This document shows, piece after piece, positions 7,368-14,425 of a DNA stretch of 23,356 nucleotides. Origin of the DNA: RGIG995 sp045603745 (GTDB taxonomy: Bacteria; Bacillota; Clostridia; Oscillospirales; UBA644); contig JAZUMQ010000018.1 in the NCBI GenBank assembly GCA_045603745.1, positions 1-23,356 on the forward strand. Direction: 5' to 3'. The position numbers and the translations under genes are program-made. The notes beneath the pieces are model-generated. The model did no database searches. It was not told the DNA's origin and was given only the letters and a program-made list of their open reading frames with translations. The first letter of the stretch is position 1; each line of letters starts with the position of its first letter.

Positions 7368-8261
7368 ATGGCTGCTGTTATCTCTGCTAAGCAGGTAAAA
7401 GAGCTCCGTGATCAGACCGGTTGCGGTATGATGGAGTGCAAAAACGCCTTGGTTGAAACCGACGGCGATATGGAAAAAGCCATCGTGATCCTGCGTGAAA
7501 AGGGTCTGGCTACCGCCGCGAAGAAGGCTTCCCGCATCGCTGCCGAAGGTTACGTTGGCGTTTATAACGACGGCAAAGTTGCCGCTATCGTCGAAGTCAA
7601 CTGCGAAACCGACTTCGTTGCTAAAAACCCCGATTTCATGGCTTTTGCCAACGATATTGCCGCTTTGGTTGCAAAAACCAATCCCGCAGATCTGGAAACC
7701 CTCAACGCTTCTGAATTGAAAGATGGTCAGACCGTGGAAGAAGTTCGTACCGGACTGGTTGCGGTAATCCGTGAAAACATGACCGTTCGTCGCTTCGCTC
7801 GTATGGAAGGCAACGTTGCCACCTACTTGCACATGGGCGGCAAGATCGGCGTTGTTGCAAACTTTACTGCTCCCATTGATGCTGCAGACGGAAAATCCGT
7901 CTGCATGCAGGTTGCTTCTATGAATCCCCAATACTTGGGTAAGGACAACGTTCCTGCCGAAGTCATCGAAAGCGAAAAATCCATTATGGTCGCTCAGATG
8001 CAGCAGGATCCCAAATTCGCCAACAAGCCTGCTCAGGTTCTGGAAAAGATCGTTTCCGGTAAACTTGGCAAGTTCTACAGCGAAAACTGCCTGCTGGAAC
8101 AGGAATTCATTCTGGACGAATCCACCACTGTCGGCAAGTTCATCGCTTCCAAGGGTTCTTCCCTGATCGAATACGCTCGCTTTGAAAGAGGCGAAGGGAT
8201 CGAAAAGAAGAAAGACGACTTTGCTGCCGAAGTTGCTGCCATGGCTGGCGGTAACAACTGA
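7368..8261 (+). CDS. tsf: Elongation factor Ts
   Basis: A 297-residue guanine-nucleotide exchange factor for EF-Tu. The N-terminal UBA-like region contains LRDQTGCGMMECKNAL, and the core has the near-invariant CETDFVAKN that inserts into EF-Tu. The rest is the two-subdomain core and the C-terminal segment. Length and motifs are normal. AGGAGGA at 7354-7360 precedes ATG 7368. Paired with rpsB and closed by a strong terminator, so the operon has two genes. Confidence 0.99.
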   Translation: MAAVISAKQVKELRDQTGCGMMECKNALVETDGDMEKAIVILREKGLATAAKKASRIAAEGYVGVYNDGKVAAIVEVNCETDFVAKNPDFMAFANDIAALVAKTNPADLETLNASELKDGQTVEEVRTGLVAVIRENMTVRRFARMEGNVATYLHMGGKIGVVANFTAPIDAADGKSVCMQVASMNPQYLGKDNVPAEVIESEKSIMVAQMQQDPKFANKPAQVLEKIVSGKLGKFYSENCLLEQEFILDESTTVGKFIASKGSSLIEYARFERGEGIEKKKDDFAAEVAAMAGGNN

Positions 8262-8279
8262 TTGAATCAGTAAAATGAT

Positions 8280-8311
8280 AATCCGCTACGGAACTTCCGT
8301 AGCGGATTTTT
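8280..8311 (+). terminator. Terminator of rpsB-tsf
   Basis: A perfect stem of about 13 bp (8280-8292 with 8296-8308) is followed by TTTTT, 18 bases after the tsf stop. It is GC-rich and strong. Confidence 0.93.
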
Positions 8312-8340
8312 GTATACAAAAACAAGAAATCAATATTTCA

Positions 8341-8588
8341 CCCACCTGCAAGGCTTTGCTTTTTCTGGCTACGGGCTACGAAAAAGATTTTTCGGCATTA
8401 TTGCGTAGGAATTCAAACTCTCACAGTTTTTAATAAAGTATCGGCTCACGCCGATGTGAAGTTATGCCGTGGAAAATGCCGACATTGAAAATATTCATCA
8501 TTCATCTGCGAAGCGACTTCATTATTCATTCTAAAATCCATTCTCTTTTCATGAATAATGAATGATGAAAAATGAATAGTGAATAATA
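8341..8588. repeat. Degenerate intergenic repeat patch
   Basis: This gene-free stretch between tsf and the tRNA remnant is packed with short repeats: GGCTACG twice (8369-8382), an inverted CGAAAAA/TTTTTCG at 8380-8395, a TCGGC/GCCGA hairpin near 8441-8454, ATTCATCATTCAT near 8495 against an inverted GAATAATGAATGAT near 8552, and several GAATA/TGAAT units to 8586. This looks like decayed palindromic repeats scattered in many Clostridia genomes. I see no coding signal here. Confidence 0.5.
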
Positions 8589-8589
8589 C

Positions 8590-8631
8590 AAAACGAAAAT
8601 CCGCTCTCTTATGAGAACGGATTTTCGTTTT
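8590..8631 (-). terminator. Terminator downstream of the tRNA-Ser 3' end
   Basis: A perfect 14-bp stem (8590-8603 with 8618-8631) has an inner CTC/GAG helix and, on the minus strand, is followed by a TTTTGTATTATT tract. It starts at the last base of the tRNA CCA on the minus strand and is its natural terminator. Confidence 0.75.
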
Positions 8632-8691
8632 GGCGGAGATGGTGGGATTCGAACCCACGTGCCGGCTCATCACCGACAAAACGATTTCGAG
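8631..8691 (-). pseudogene. 3' half of tRNA-Ser(CGA), the attachment-site remnant
   Basis: On the minus strand the 3' end of a serine tRNA is complete: CCA (8633-8631), discriminator G (8634), acceptor strand CATCTCC (8641-8635), T arm GTGGG-TTCGAAT-CCCAC (8658-8642), a long variable arm (about 8676-8659), anticodon 3' stem TCGTT (8684-8680) and loop CTCGAAA with anticodon CGA (8689-8687). Upstream of the loop the sequence cannot form the partner anticodon stem, D arm or a full acceptor. The tRNA is thus cut at the anticodon loop. An ICE inserted in the gene would leave exactly this 3' copy at one end and a rebuilt tRNA at the other. Confidence 0.8.
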
Positions 8692-8830
8692 GGCTGTGAA
8701 AAGCCCAAAAATCCCTTATTTCTCCGCATAAGCTCTTACAGTTTCCGCGTGAAAACCGCTTAAATCAAGCATTTTCCTTGTATCTTCATTTTTGTCCGAT
8801 TATCTTCTTACAAAGTGTTTTTGCACAAGT

Positions 8831-8850
8831 GGGCACCATTTAGGGCACCA
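8831..8850. repeat. Direct repeat, candidate integrase arm-type sites
   Basis: GGGCACCA occurs at 8831-8838 and again at 8843-8850, a 12-bp period, about 140 bp inside the tRNA junction. Short tandem sites at this distance from a core site are typical arm-binding sites of tyrosine integrases. No integrase is at hand to confirm it. Confidence 0.4.
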
Positions 8851-9006
8851 CGGATTTTTAGCTTTTTTCTCGCTCAAATCCTACCCCGTTCAAAAAATGG
8901 TGGTAGGTCATAGCAGATATATTACTATCGACCATAAGAAATGATTTACAAAATTGTGGACTATGACCGAGCAACATTTTCAAAAAATAAAGGAGGACAC
9001 CACAGA

Positions 9007-9387
9007 ATGACACACCCTAAAAAGATACTCATTGACAAGGGTATTATATCACAAAACGGAGAAATTTGCAAGGGCAAGATCAATCTTGTATCGGGCGCGA
9101 TTACACAGCCATTCGCTGAAATGGTATGGGTATCAACGGGCGGCGACAAGGAAACGATAAACCGCTTGACAGATATTTTCGTTTCAATGAACACCCCCGC
9201 AGATCGCGGCAAGCTGTTCAAGATCATCAAAGCACTTTACGGGCTGATGGGCTTGCAGTTCTCCGCAGAAGCCGAGCCGATGGGCGCAGACCCCGCCGTG
9301 TTGGAATACTTCATATTTTCCTTTACGGCTGATTTTGGCGAAATCATCAAAGACTATATTGCCGAGCAGAAAAGCGGCGTTTACTAA
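9007..9387 (+). CDS. ICE hypothetical protein, first gene of the element
   Basis: A 126-residue soluble protein with no signal or membrane helix. I recognise no family. The N-terminal third is beta-like (ILIDKGIISQNGEICKGKINLVSG); the rest is likely helical, with a hydrophobic IIKALYGLMGLQF segment. ATG 9007 is chosen because AGGAGG stands at 8991-8996; an upstream in-frame ATG at 8941 has no such site. A terminator overlaps the last codons, so it is a separate unit from the transfer operon. It may be a regulator or a small accessory protein, but nothing in the sequence decides. Confidence 0.7.
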   Translation: MTHPKKILIDKGIISQNGEICKGKINLVSGAITQPFAEMVWVSTGGDKETINRLTDIFVSMNTPADRGKLFKIIKALYGLMGLQFSAEAEPMGADPAVLEYFIFSFTADFGEIIKDYIAEQKSGVY

Positions 9388-9420
9388 TTCCCACGCGGGA
9401 AGATAGGAACGCCGCTTTTT
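9370..9420 (+). terminator. Terminator overlapping the end of the first ICE gene
   Basis: A 12-bp stem (9370-9381 with 9408-9419) encloses a smaller TTCCC/GGGAA hairpin (9388-9401) and is followed by a run of T. The left arm lies inside the coding sequence, before the stop at 9385-9387. It separates the gene at 9007 from the downstream operon, or attenuates into it. Confidence 0.75.
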
Positions 9421-9443
9421 CTATTACAAAGGAGTGATACACA

Positions 9444-10361
9444 ATGGCAGTTTTTCGGGTGGAGCGAAACGCGGGATATACCGTTATGAGCAATCACCAC
9501 CTACGAAACAAAAACTTGACCTTAAAGGCAAAGGGGCTGTTGTCGCAAATGCTCTCCCTACCCGAAGATTGGGACTTTACTCTTGCGGGGCTGTCGTACA
9601 TCAACCGCGAAAAGATAGACGCTATCCGCGAAGCCATACGCGAGCTTGAAAAGGCGGGATATATCGTCCGATCAAGAGAACGCGACGAGAAAGGACGCTT
9701 GCGCGGTGCCGACTATGTGATCTATGAGCAACCACAACAGCCTACGTCGGATTTACCTACATTGGAAAATCCAACATTGGATAATCCTACGTTGGAAAAA
9801 CCTACGTTGGAAAATCCAACGCAAATAAATAAAGATATATTAAATACTAACTTACCGAAAAAAGATAAATCAATTACGGATTTATCAAATACCGATTCCA
9901 TTCCTATCCTTTCCCCTTACCCCTCACCTTTCACAGAGGACGCGGCAGAGCCGACGGAACGGAAAGGAAAAGAAGCGGCGACACAAAGCGCAGTAGAAAT
10001 ATATCGGGAGATCATCAAGGAGAATATCGACTATGATATTCTCCTACACGACAACCGATTTGACAAAGACCGCATTGACGAAATTCTTGACCTCATTCTT
10101 GAAACGGTATGCACCGCGAGAAAGACGCTACGCATAGCGGGCGACGATTACCCCGCCGAGCTTGTCAAGTCAAAATTTTTGAAGCTGAATAGCTCGCATA
10201 TAGAGTTTGTTTTGGATTGTATGAAGCAGAACACAACAAAGGTACGCAACATCAAGCAGTATCTACGGGCTGTACTCTTTAATGCACCGTCCACCATAGA
10301 CAACTACTATACCGCCCTTGTCGCTCACGATATGGCGGCGGGCTATTTCAAAAAAGAATAA
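9444..10361 (+). CDS. HTH replication-initiator-like protein (DUF6017-type)
   Basis: A 305-residue protein. Residues about 1-95 match the winged-helix start common to ICE and phage replication proteins of Firmicutes (VERNAGYTVMSNHHLRN..LTLKAKGLLSQMLSLPEDWDFTLAGL, then IREAIRELEKAGYIVR). Residues about 100-130 are a tandem pentapeptide repeat (PTLEN/PTLDN/PTLEK). After a low-complexity linker, residues about 180-300 form the helical C-terminal domain often called DUF6017. AAAGGAG at 9428-9434 fixes ATG 9444. It probably binds DNA to start replication of the excised element or to regulate it. It opens the transfer operon, 88 bases ahead of the PcfB gene. Confidence 0.8.
   Translation: MAVFRVERNAGYTVMSNHHLRNKNLTLKAKGLLSQMLSLPEDWDFTLAGLSYINREKIDAIREAIRELEKAGYIVRSRERDEKGRLRGADYVIYEQPQQPTSDLPTLENPTLDNPTLEKPTLENPTQINKDILNTNLPKKDKSITDLSNTDSIPILSPYPSPFTEDAAEPTERKGKEAATQSAVEIYREIIKENIDYDILLHDNRFDKDRIDEILDLILETVCTARKTLRIAGDDYPAELVKSKFLKLNSSHIEFVLDCMKQNTTKVRNIKQYLRAVLFNAPSTIDNYYTALVAHDMAAGYFKKE
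9741..9830 (+). repeat. 15-bp iteron-like tandem repeats beside an AT-rich stretch
   Basis: Six 15-bp units run head to tail from 9741: a diverged first unit, four close copies (9756-9815, CCTACRTTGGAAAAT-like) and a diverged sixth. They are in frame and encode the pentapeptide repeat. Directly after, 9821-9850 has only four G/C in thirty bases, and an 8-bp inverted repeat follows (9864-9871 with 9879-9886). Iterons next to an AT-rich unwinding region inside an initiator gene resemble lambda-O and RepA_N intragenic origins; the origin role is inference. Confidence 0.6.
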
Positions 10362-10380
10362 TCCGAGGGGGTGATACCGT

Positions 10381-10416
10381 ATGACAAATCCGTACCGTTC
10401 GGGGGTACCGCCCTAA
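10381..10416 (+). CDS. Possible 11-codon leader peptide
   Basis: ATG 10381 follows GAGGGGGTG (10364-10372) at good spacing and encodes MTNPYRSGVPP before a TAA. It lies between the replication-initiator-like gene and PcfB. It may be a real micro-peptide, a translation-coupling leader, or chance. No family is known to me. Confidence 0.25.
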   Translation: MTNPYRSGVPP

Positions 10417-10449
10417 CACAGAAATTTACCTTGCGAAAGGAGGAACACA

Positions 10450-10926
10450 ATGCAAGACCAGGTAAACGAAAAAGTGGTAGCCGTTTCAATCAAAACAACC
10501 AAGCTGACCGCTTCCGTTCTGCAAGCGGCAATCAAACAAGTGCTTGCGAAAATGAAAGCGCAGAGGGGCAAACAACCGCGCGGCAAGCAGACCCTAAAAC
10601 AGCTTATGAAGCAGAACACGGGTATTTCAAACATTGAGATCACCGACAGCAATATCAAAGACTTTACCGCGACGGCGAAAAAGTACGGGATAGACTTTGC
10701 GCTGAAAAAGGACGCAACCGAAACCCCGCCCCGCTATCTTGTATTTTTCAAAGGGCGCGACGCTGACGTTCTGACGGCGGCGTTTAAGGAGTTTTCCGCA
10801 AAGAAGCTGACAAAAGAACAGAAGCCGTCTATCAAAAAACTGCTTGCCACTATGAAAGAAAAGGCGGCGGCGCGAAACGCACAGCGCGAGAAAGTCAACA
10901 AGAAAGATCGGGGGCTGACGCTATGA
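10450..10926 (+). CDS. PcfB-family (DUF3801) conjugation protein
   Basis: A 158-residue, very basic, soluble protein. The segment ISNIEITDSNIKDFTATAKKYGIDFALKKD and the following PPRYLVFFKGRDADVLTAAFKEF are characteristic of PcfB/DUF3801, which is found beside the coupling protein in Gram-positive elements (pCF10 PcfB next to PcfC) and is thought to help load the relaxosome onto it. The C-terminus is lysine-rich and probably binds nucleic acid. AAAGGAGG at 10437-10444 precedes ATG 10450. Its stop overlaps the VirD4 start (ATGA at 10923), so the two are translationally coupled. Confidence 0.88.
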   Translation: MQDQVNEKVVAVSIKTTKLTASVLQAAIKQVLAKMKAQRGKQPRGKQTLKQLMKQNTGISNIEITDSNIKDFTATAKKYGIDFALKKDATETPPRYLVFFKGRDADVLTAAFKEFSAKKLTKEQKPSIKKLLATMKEKAAARNAQREKVNKKDRGLTL

Positions 10927-12686
10927 AAAAGAAATCAATCAAGCCTATTTTGTTAAAGCTCCCGTATCTCGCGTTTATCTATCTCTTTGACAAGCTGTGT
11001 GAGGCAATCCGTCTTTCGTTGCGGGACGACGTTATGGAAACGCTGTTAGCTATGGGTGAGGGCTTTGCCGAAGCGTTTGACACATTCGCGCCGAGCTTCC
11101 ACCCCGTAGATTTGACCGTCGCCGTGATCGGAACGGGGCTTATTTTTCTTGTGATGTATGTGCGAGGACTTGAAGCCCGGAAGTACCGCAAAGGAATGGA
11201 ATACGGCTCGGCGCGTTGGGGCAACGCCGAGGATATTGCCCCGTACATAGACCCCGTATTTGAAAATAACGTACTGCTTACCAACACCGAGCGTCTTATG
11301 ATGTCAAGCCGTCCGTCCCAGCCGAAATATGCGAGAAACAAAAACGTGCTTGTAGTGGGCGGTAGCGGAAGCGGTAAAACCCGCTTTTACGTCAAACCGA
11401 ACTTAATGCAAATGCACAGTAGCTACGTTGTAACAGACCCGAAAGGCACCGTCCTTATTGAGTGCGGAAAGATGTTACAGCGCGGCGGGTATCGGATAAA
11501 GGTACTTAATACGATCAACTTCAAAAAACCTATGCACTACAACCCGTTTGCGTATATCCACAACGAAACGGACATTTTGAAGCTCGTAAATACCTTGATT
11601 GAGAACACCAAAGGCGACGGCGAAAAAAGCGGCGAGGATTTTTGGGTGAAAGCCGAAAAGCTCTATTACTGTGCGCTGATCGGATATATCCATTACGAAG
11701 CCCCCGAAAGCGAAAAGAACATATCCACTCTGCTTGATATGATTAACGCTTCCGAAGCCCGCGAGGACGACGAGGAATTTCAAAATCCCGTTGACCTTAT
11801 GTTTGAGCGATTAGAGGAAAAAGACCCCGAACACTTTGCCGTGAAGCAATACAAGAAATACAAGCTCGCGGCGGGCAAAACGGCAAAATCAATCCTCATA
11901 TCGTGCGGTGCGCGGCTTGCTCCCTTTGATATAAAAGAGTTGCGCGAGCTTATGGAAACCGACGAAATGGAGCTTGACACGCTCGGAGATCGTAAGACGG
12001 CGTTATTCATCATTTCAAGTGATACCAACAGTACCTTTGACTTTGTAAACGCGCTGATCTGCTCACAGCTTTTCAACGTACTGTGTACCAAAGCCGATGA
12101 TGTGTACGGCGGGCGGCTTCCCGTTCACGTCCGTTGTCTGCTCGACGAATTTGCAAATATCAAAATCCCCGATATGCAACGTCTGATCGCCGTACTCCGA
12201 AGCCGTGAAATCTCTTGCTCCCTTGTGGTGCAATCCCAAAGTCAGCTTAAAGCCATTTACAAAGATCACGCAGATACCATTGTCGGCAACTGTGATACTA
12301 TGCTGTTTCTCGGCGGTAAGGAGAAAACCACCTTGAAAGAAATCTCCGAAATCTTGGGTAAGGAAACAATCGACAGCTTTAATAAAAGCGAAAACCGAGG
12401 ACGCGAGGTGTCCCACGGGCTGAACTTCCAAAAGCTCGGCAAGGAGCTTATGACCCAAGACGAAATTGCCACAATGGACGGCAGTAAATGTATTCTGCAA
12501 GTGCGCGGTGTACGCCCCTTTATCTCGGATAAATTCGATATTACCGCGCACCCGAACTATAAATACCTCTCTGACTTCGACAAGAAAAACACCTTTGACC
12601 CCGAAAAGGAGTTAAAGCGTCGCCCCGCAATCGTCGGGCAAAACGAAGTCTTTGACTATTACGAAATCGACGTTAGCGAAAGCTGA
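10923..12686 (+). CDS. VirD4/TraG-type type IV coupling ATPase
   Basis: A 587-residue inner-membrane protein that brings the relaxase-DNA complex to the secretion channel. Residues about 8-25 and 63-82 are two N-terminal membrane helices. The Walker A motif GGSGSGKT is at 146-153, and the Walker B region (CLLDEFANI) lies near residue 405, followed by the conserved LVVQSQSQLKAIY stretch. Length and motifs are normal for this family (PcfC/TcpA relatives). The start is coupled to PcfB. About 20 bases after its stop begins a small basic ORF on a strong ribosome site. Confidence 0.95.
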   Translation: MKKKSIKPILLKLPYLAFIYLFDKLCEAIRLSLRDDVMETLLAMGEGFAEAFDTFAPSFHPVDLTVAVIGTGLIFLVMYVRGLEARKYRKGMEYGSARWGNAEDIAPYIDPVFENNVLLTNTERLMMSSRPSQPKYARNKNVLVVGGSGSGKTRFYVKPNLMQMHSSYVVTDPKGTVLIECGKMLQRGGYRIKVLNTINFKKPMHYNPFAYIHNETDILKLVNTLIENTKGDGEKSGEDFWVKAEKLYYCALIGYIHYEAPESEKNISTLLDMINASEAREDDEEFQNPVDLMFERLEEKDPEHFAVKQYKKYKLAAGKTAKSILISCGARLAPFDIKELRELMETDEMELDTLGDRKTALFIISSDTNSTFDFVNALICSQLFNVLCTKADDVYGGRLPVHVRCLLDEFANIKIPDMQRLIAVLRSREISCSLVVQSQSQLKAIYKDHADTIVGNCDTMLFLGGKEKTTLKEISEILGKETIDSFNKSENRGREVSHGLNFQKLGKELMTQDEIATMDGSKCILQVRGVRPFISDKFDITAHPNYKYLSDFDKKNTFDPEKELKRRPAIVGQNEVFDYYEIDVSES

Positions 12687-12703
12687 CGGGAAAGGAGGAC
12701 AAT

Positions 12704-12835
12704 TTGAAACAAGTACATACGGGATATGAGGTACGCGCTCCCACTCGGCAGCGCGTAACGTATCCTACCCGCAACCGCCGCAGAAATACGGCGGATTTCT
12801 TATACCCTAACCACAACAACCACAAATCAAAATAA
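12704..12835 (+). CDS. Small basic ORF, 43 residues
   Basis: TTG 12704 follows a very strong AAAGGAGG (12690-12697) and opens a 43-codon frame ending at TAA 12833-12835. The product is Arg-, Tyr- and Asn-rich, cysteine-free, without a membrane helix (core TRQRVTYPTRNRRRN). I recognise no family. Its place in a tightly packed operon, filling most of the gap between VirD4 and Maff2, supports translation. A GCCGC-AAA-GCGGC hairpin follows (12847-12859). A nucleic-acid-binding or regulatory peptide is possible, but this is a guess. Confidence 0.5.
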   Translation: MKQVHTGYEVRAPTRQRVTYPTRNRRRNTADFLYPNHNNHKSK

Positions 12836-12877
12836 TAATTTTTACAGCCGCAAAGCGGCAGAAAGTGAGGAAAATAT

Positions 12878-13096
12878 ATGTCATTTTTTACTTCGGCAGT
12901 TGGTGTACTTCAAACCCTTGTAATCGCCCTCGGCGCAGGTCTTGCCATTTGGGGCGTTGTCAATCTTATGGAGGGCTACGGAAACGATAACCCCGGCGCA
13001 AAGTCGCAGGGTATGAAACAGCTTATGGCGGGCGGCGGTGTCGCGCTGATCGGCTTAACCCTTGTACCGCTTCTTTCGGGACTTTTCACCGTATAA
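12878..13096 (+). CDS. Maff2-family small membrane protein (pilin-like)
   Basis: A 72-residue protein with two hydrophobic helices (about 5-30 and 48-70) joined by a short polar glycine-rich loop (GYGNDNPGAKSQG). This matches the Maff2 family, found only in Gram-positive conjugative elements next to a VirB6-like gene. Its size and topology resemble the VirB2/TrbC pilin class, so it may be the pilus or channel subunit; that analogy is inference. The start has GTGAGG (12865-12870) upstream. It is followed after 18 bases by the VirB6-like gene. Confidence 0.85.
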   Translation: MSFFTSAVGVLQTLVIALGAGLAIWGVVNLMEGYGNDNPGAKSQGMKQLMAGGGVALIGLTLVPLLSGLFTV

Positions 13097-13114
13097 GCCC
13101 GTAAGGTACCGCTT

Positions 13115-13984
13115 ATGAAAGGCATACTTGACTCGATTAACGAATGGATAAGGGAAATTCTCATAGGAGCCATAAACGGTAATCTGTCAACTATGTTCGG
13201 GGACGTAAACGATAAAGTCGGAAGCATAGCGGGCGAAGTCGGACAGACCCCGCAAGCGTGGAACGCAAGCATATTTTCTATGATACGGACGCTATCGGAA
13301 AACGTGATCGTTCCCGTTGCGGGGCTTGTCATTACCTACGTTCTTTGTTATGAGCTAATCACGATGATAACAGAAAAGAACAATATGCACGACGTTGACA
13401 CGTTTATGTTTTTCAAGTGGTTTTTCAAATCGTGGGTAGCGGTCTATCTCGTTACCCACACCTTTGATATAACAATGGCGGTATTTGAGCTTGCACAGCA
13501 CGTTGTAGGCGGCGCGGCGGGTGTCATTGGTGGAAATACAAGTATCAATGTTAACTCCGCGCTGTCCTCAATGCAATCACAGCTTGGCTCAATGGAGATC
13601 CCCGAACTGCTCTTGCTCGTTATGGAAACAAGCCTTGTCAGCCTTTGTATGAAAATAATGTCAATTCTGATAACGGTTATTCTGTACGGGCGTATGATAG
13701 AAATTTACCTTTACTGCTCCGTCGCTCCCATTCCGTTCGCAACAATGACAAACCGCGAATGGGGACAGATCGGAAACAACTACCTCAGAAGCCTTTTTGC
13801 ACTCGGTTTTCAAGGCTTCCTCATTATGATTTGCGTGGGTATCTATGCCGTACTTGTAAACACAATGATTATAGCGAACAATCTGCACAGCGCGATATTC
13901 TCCCTCGCGTCGTACACGGTAATTCTTTGCTTCTCGCTGTTCAAGTCGGGCGCACTCGCAAAATCAATCTTTAACGCGCATTAA
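13115..13984 (+). CDS. VirB6/TrbL-like conjugation channel protein
   Basis: A 289-residue polytopic membrane protein. The N-terminal 55 residues are amphipathic and polar; about five to six membrane helices follow from about residue 65, including VIVPVAGLVITYVLCYEL, SLVSLCMKIMSILITVILYG and the C-terminal pair. The central segment YLYCSVAPIPFATMTNREWGQIGNNYLRSLFALGFQGF is a recurring signature of Tn1549/CTn VirB6-type proteins. It should form the inner part of the secretion channel. The ribosome site is weak (AAGG at 13103-13106), so translation may rely on coupling to the Maff2 gene. Confidence 0.87.
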   Translation: MKGILDSINEWIREILIGAINGNLSTMFGDVNDKVGSIAGEVGQTPQAWNASIFSMIRTLSENVIVPVAGLVITYVLCYELITMITEKNNMHDVDTFMFFKWFFKSWVAVYLVTHTFDITMAVFELAQHVVGGAAGVIGGNTSINVNSALSSMQSQLGSMEIPELLLLVMETSLVSLCMKIMSILITVILYGRMIEIYLYCSVAPIPFATMTNREWGQIGNNYLRSLFALGFQGFLIMICVGIYAVLVNTMIIANNLHSAIFSLASYTVILCFSLFKSGALAKSIFNAH

Positions 13985-14008
13985 CGGGCGTAGAAAGGAG
14001 GTCAGATA

Positions 14009-14425
14009 ATGGCTTACGTTCCCGTTCCGAAAGACTTAACCAAAGTCAAAAGCAAATTCGCTTTCAATCTTACGAAGCGTCAAATACTCTGTTTCGGGCT
14101 TGCGGCGGCTATCGGGCTACCGCTTTTCTTTTTACTCAAAGGGGCGACGGGTACAACCGTTGCGGCGTTTGCAATGATACTTGTAATGCTCCCTTGCTTC
14201 CTCTTTGCTATGTATGAGAAAAACGGTATGCCGCTTGAAAAGGTACTCCGAAACGTCATACAAACAAAATTCATTCGCCCGAAAGAGCGACCCTATAAAA
14301 CGCAGAACTTTTACGCCGTCGTAGAACGGCAAAGAAAACTTGAAAAGGAGGTATCAGCTATTGTCAAAGGTACAGACAGTAAGACCAAAGGCGCAGACGG
14401 CAAGCGCACCCACGCAGAGCCGTAA
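14009..14425 (+). CDS. PrgI-family (VirB3-like) membrane protein
   Basis: A 138-residue protein with two adjacent membrane helices (about 27-45 and 48-68) after a basic start, then a cytoplasmic tail with the family segment GMPLEKVLRNVIQTKFIRPKERPYKT. PrgI proteins stand next to the VirB4 ATPase in Gram-positive elements and play the VirB3 part, docking the ATPase at the membrane. AAAGGAGG at 13994-14001 precedes ATG 14009. The last 65 bases overlap the start of the VirB4 gene in another frame, so the C-terminal lysine-rich tail is coded over that start. Confidence 0.88.
   Translation: MAYVPVPKDLTKVKSKFAFNLTKRQILCFGLAAAIGLPLFFLLKGATGTTVAAFAMILVMLPCFLFAMYEKNGMPLEKVLRNVIQTKFIRPKERPYKTQNFYAVVERQRKLEKEVSAIVKGTDSKTKGADGKRTHAEP

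Noticed and set aside
8446..8679. 77-codon minus-strand frame between tsf and the ICE
   Set aside because: It covers the tRNA remnant, its terminator and the repeat patch; not protein-like.
8631..8730. A complete tRNA-Ser
   Set aside because: The sequence upstream of the anticodon loop cannot pair with the 3' anticodon stem strand and has no D arm; only the 3' half is real.
8716..8799. Minus-strand frame of 27 codons that reads like a protein C-terminus
   Set aside because: An in-frame stop precedes it and there is no start or ribosome site. It could be a relic of an integrase end, but it is too short to claim.
9741..9830. CRISPR array
   Set aside because: The 15-bp units are head to tail with no spacers and are in frame within a gene.
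10371..10637. 88-codon plus-strand frame overlapping the PcfB start
   Set aside because: It runs out of frame through PcfB, which has the better ribosome site and a recognised family.
12847..12859. GCCGC-AAA-GCGGC hairpin as a terminator
   Set aside because: Only 5 bp and no T-run; it sits just before the Maff2 ribosome site and would not stop transcription.
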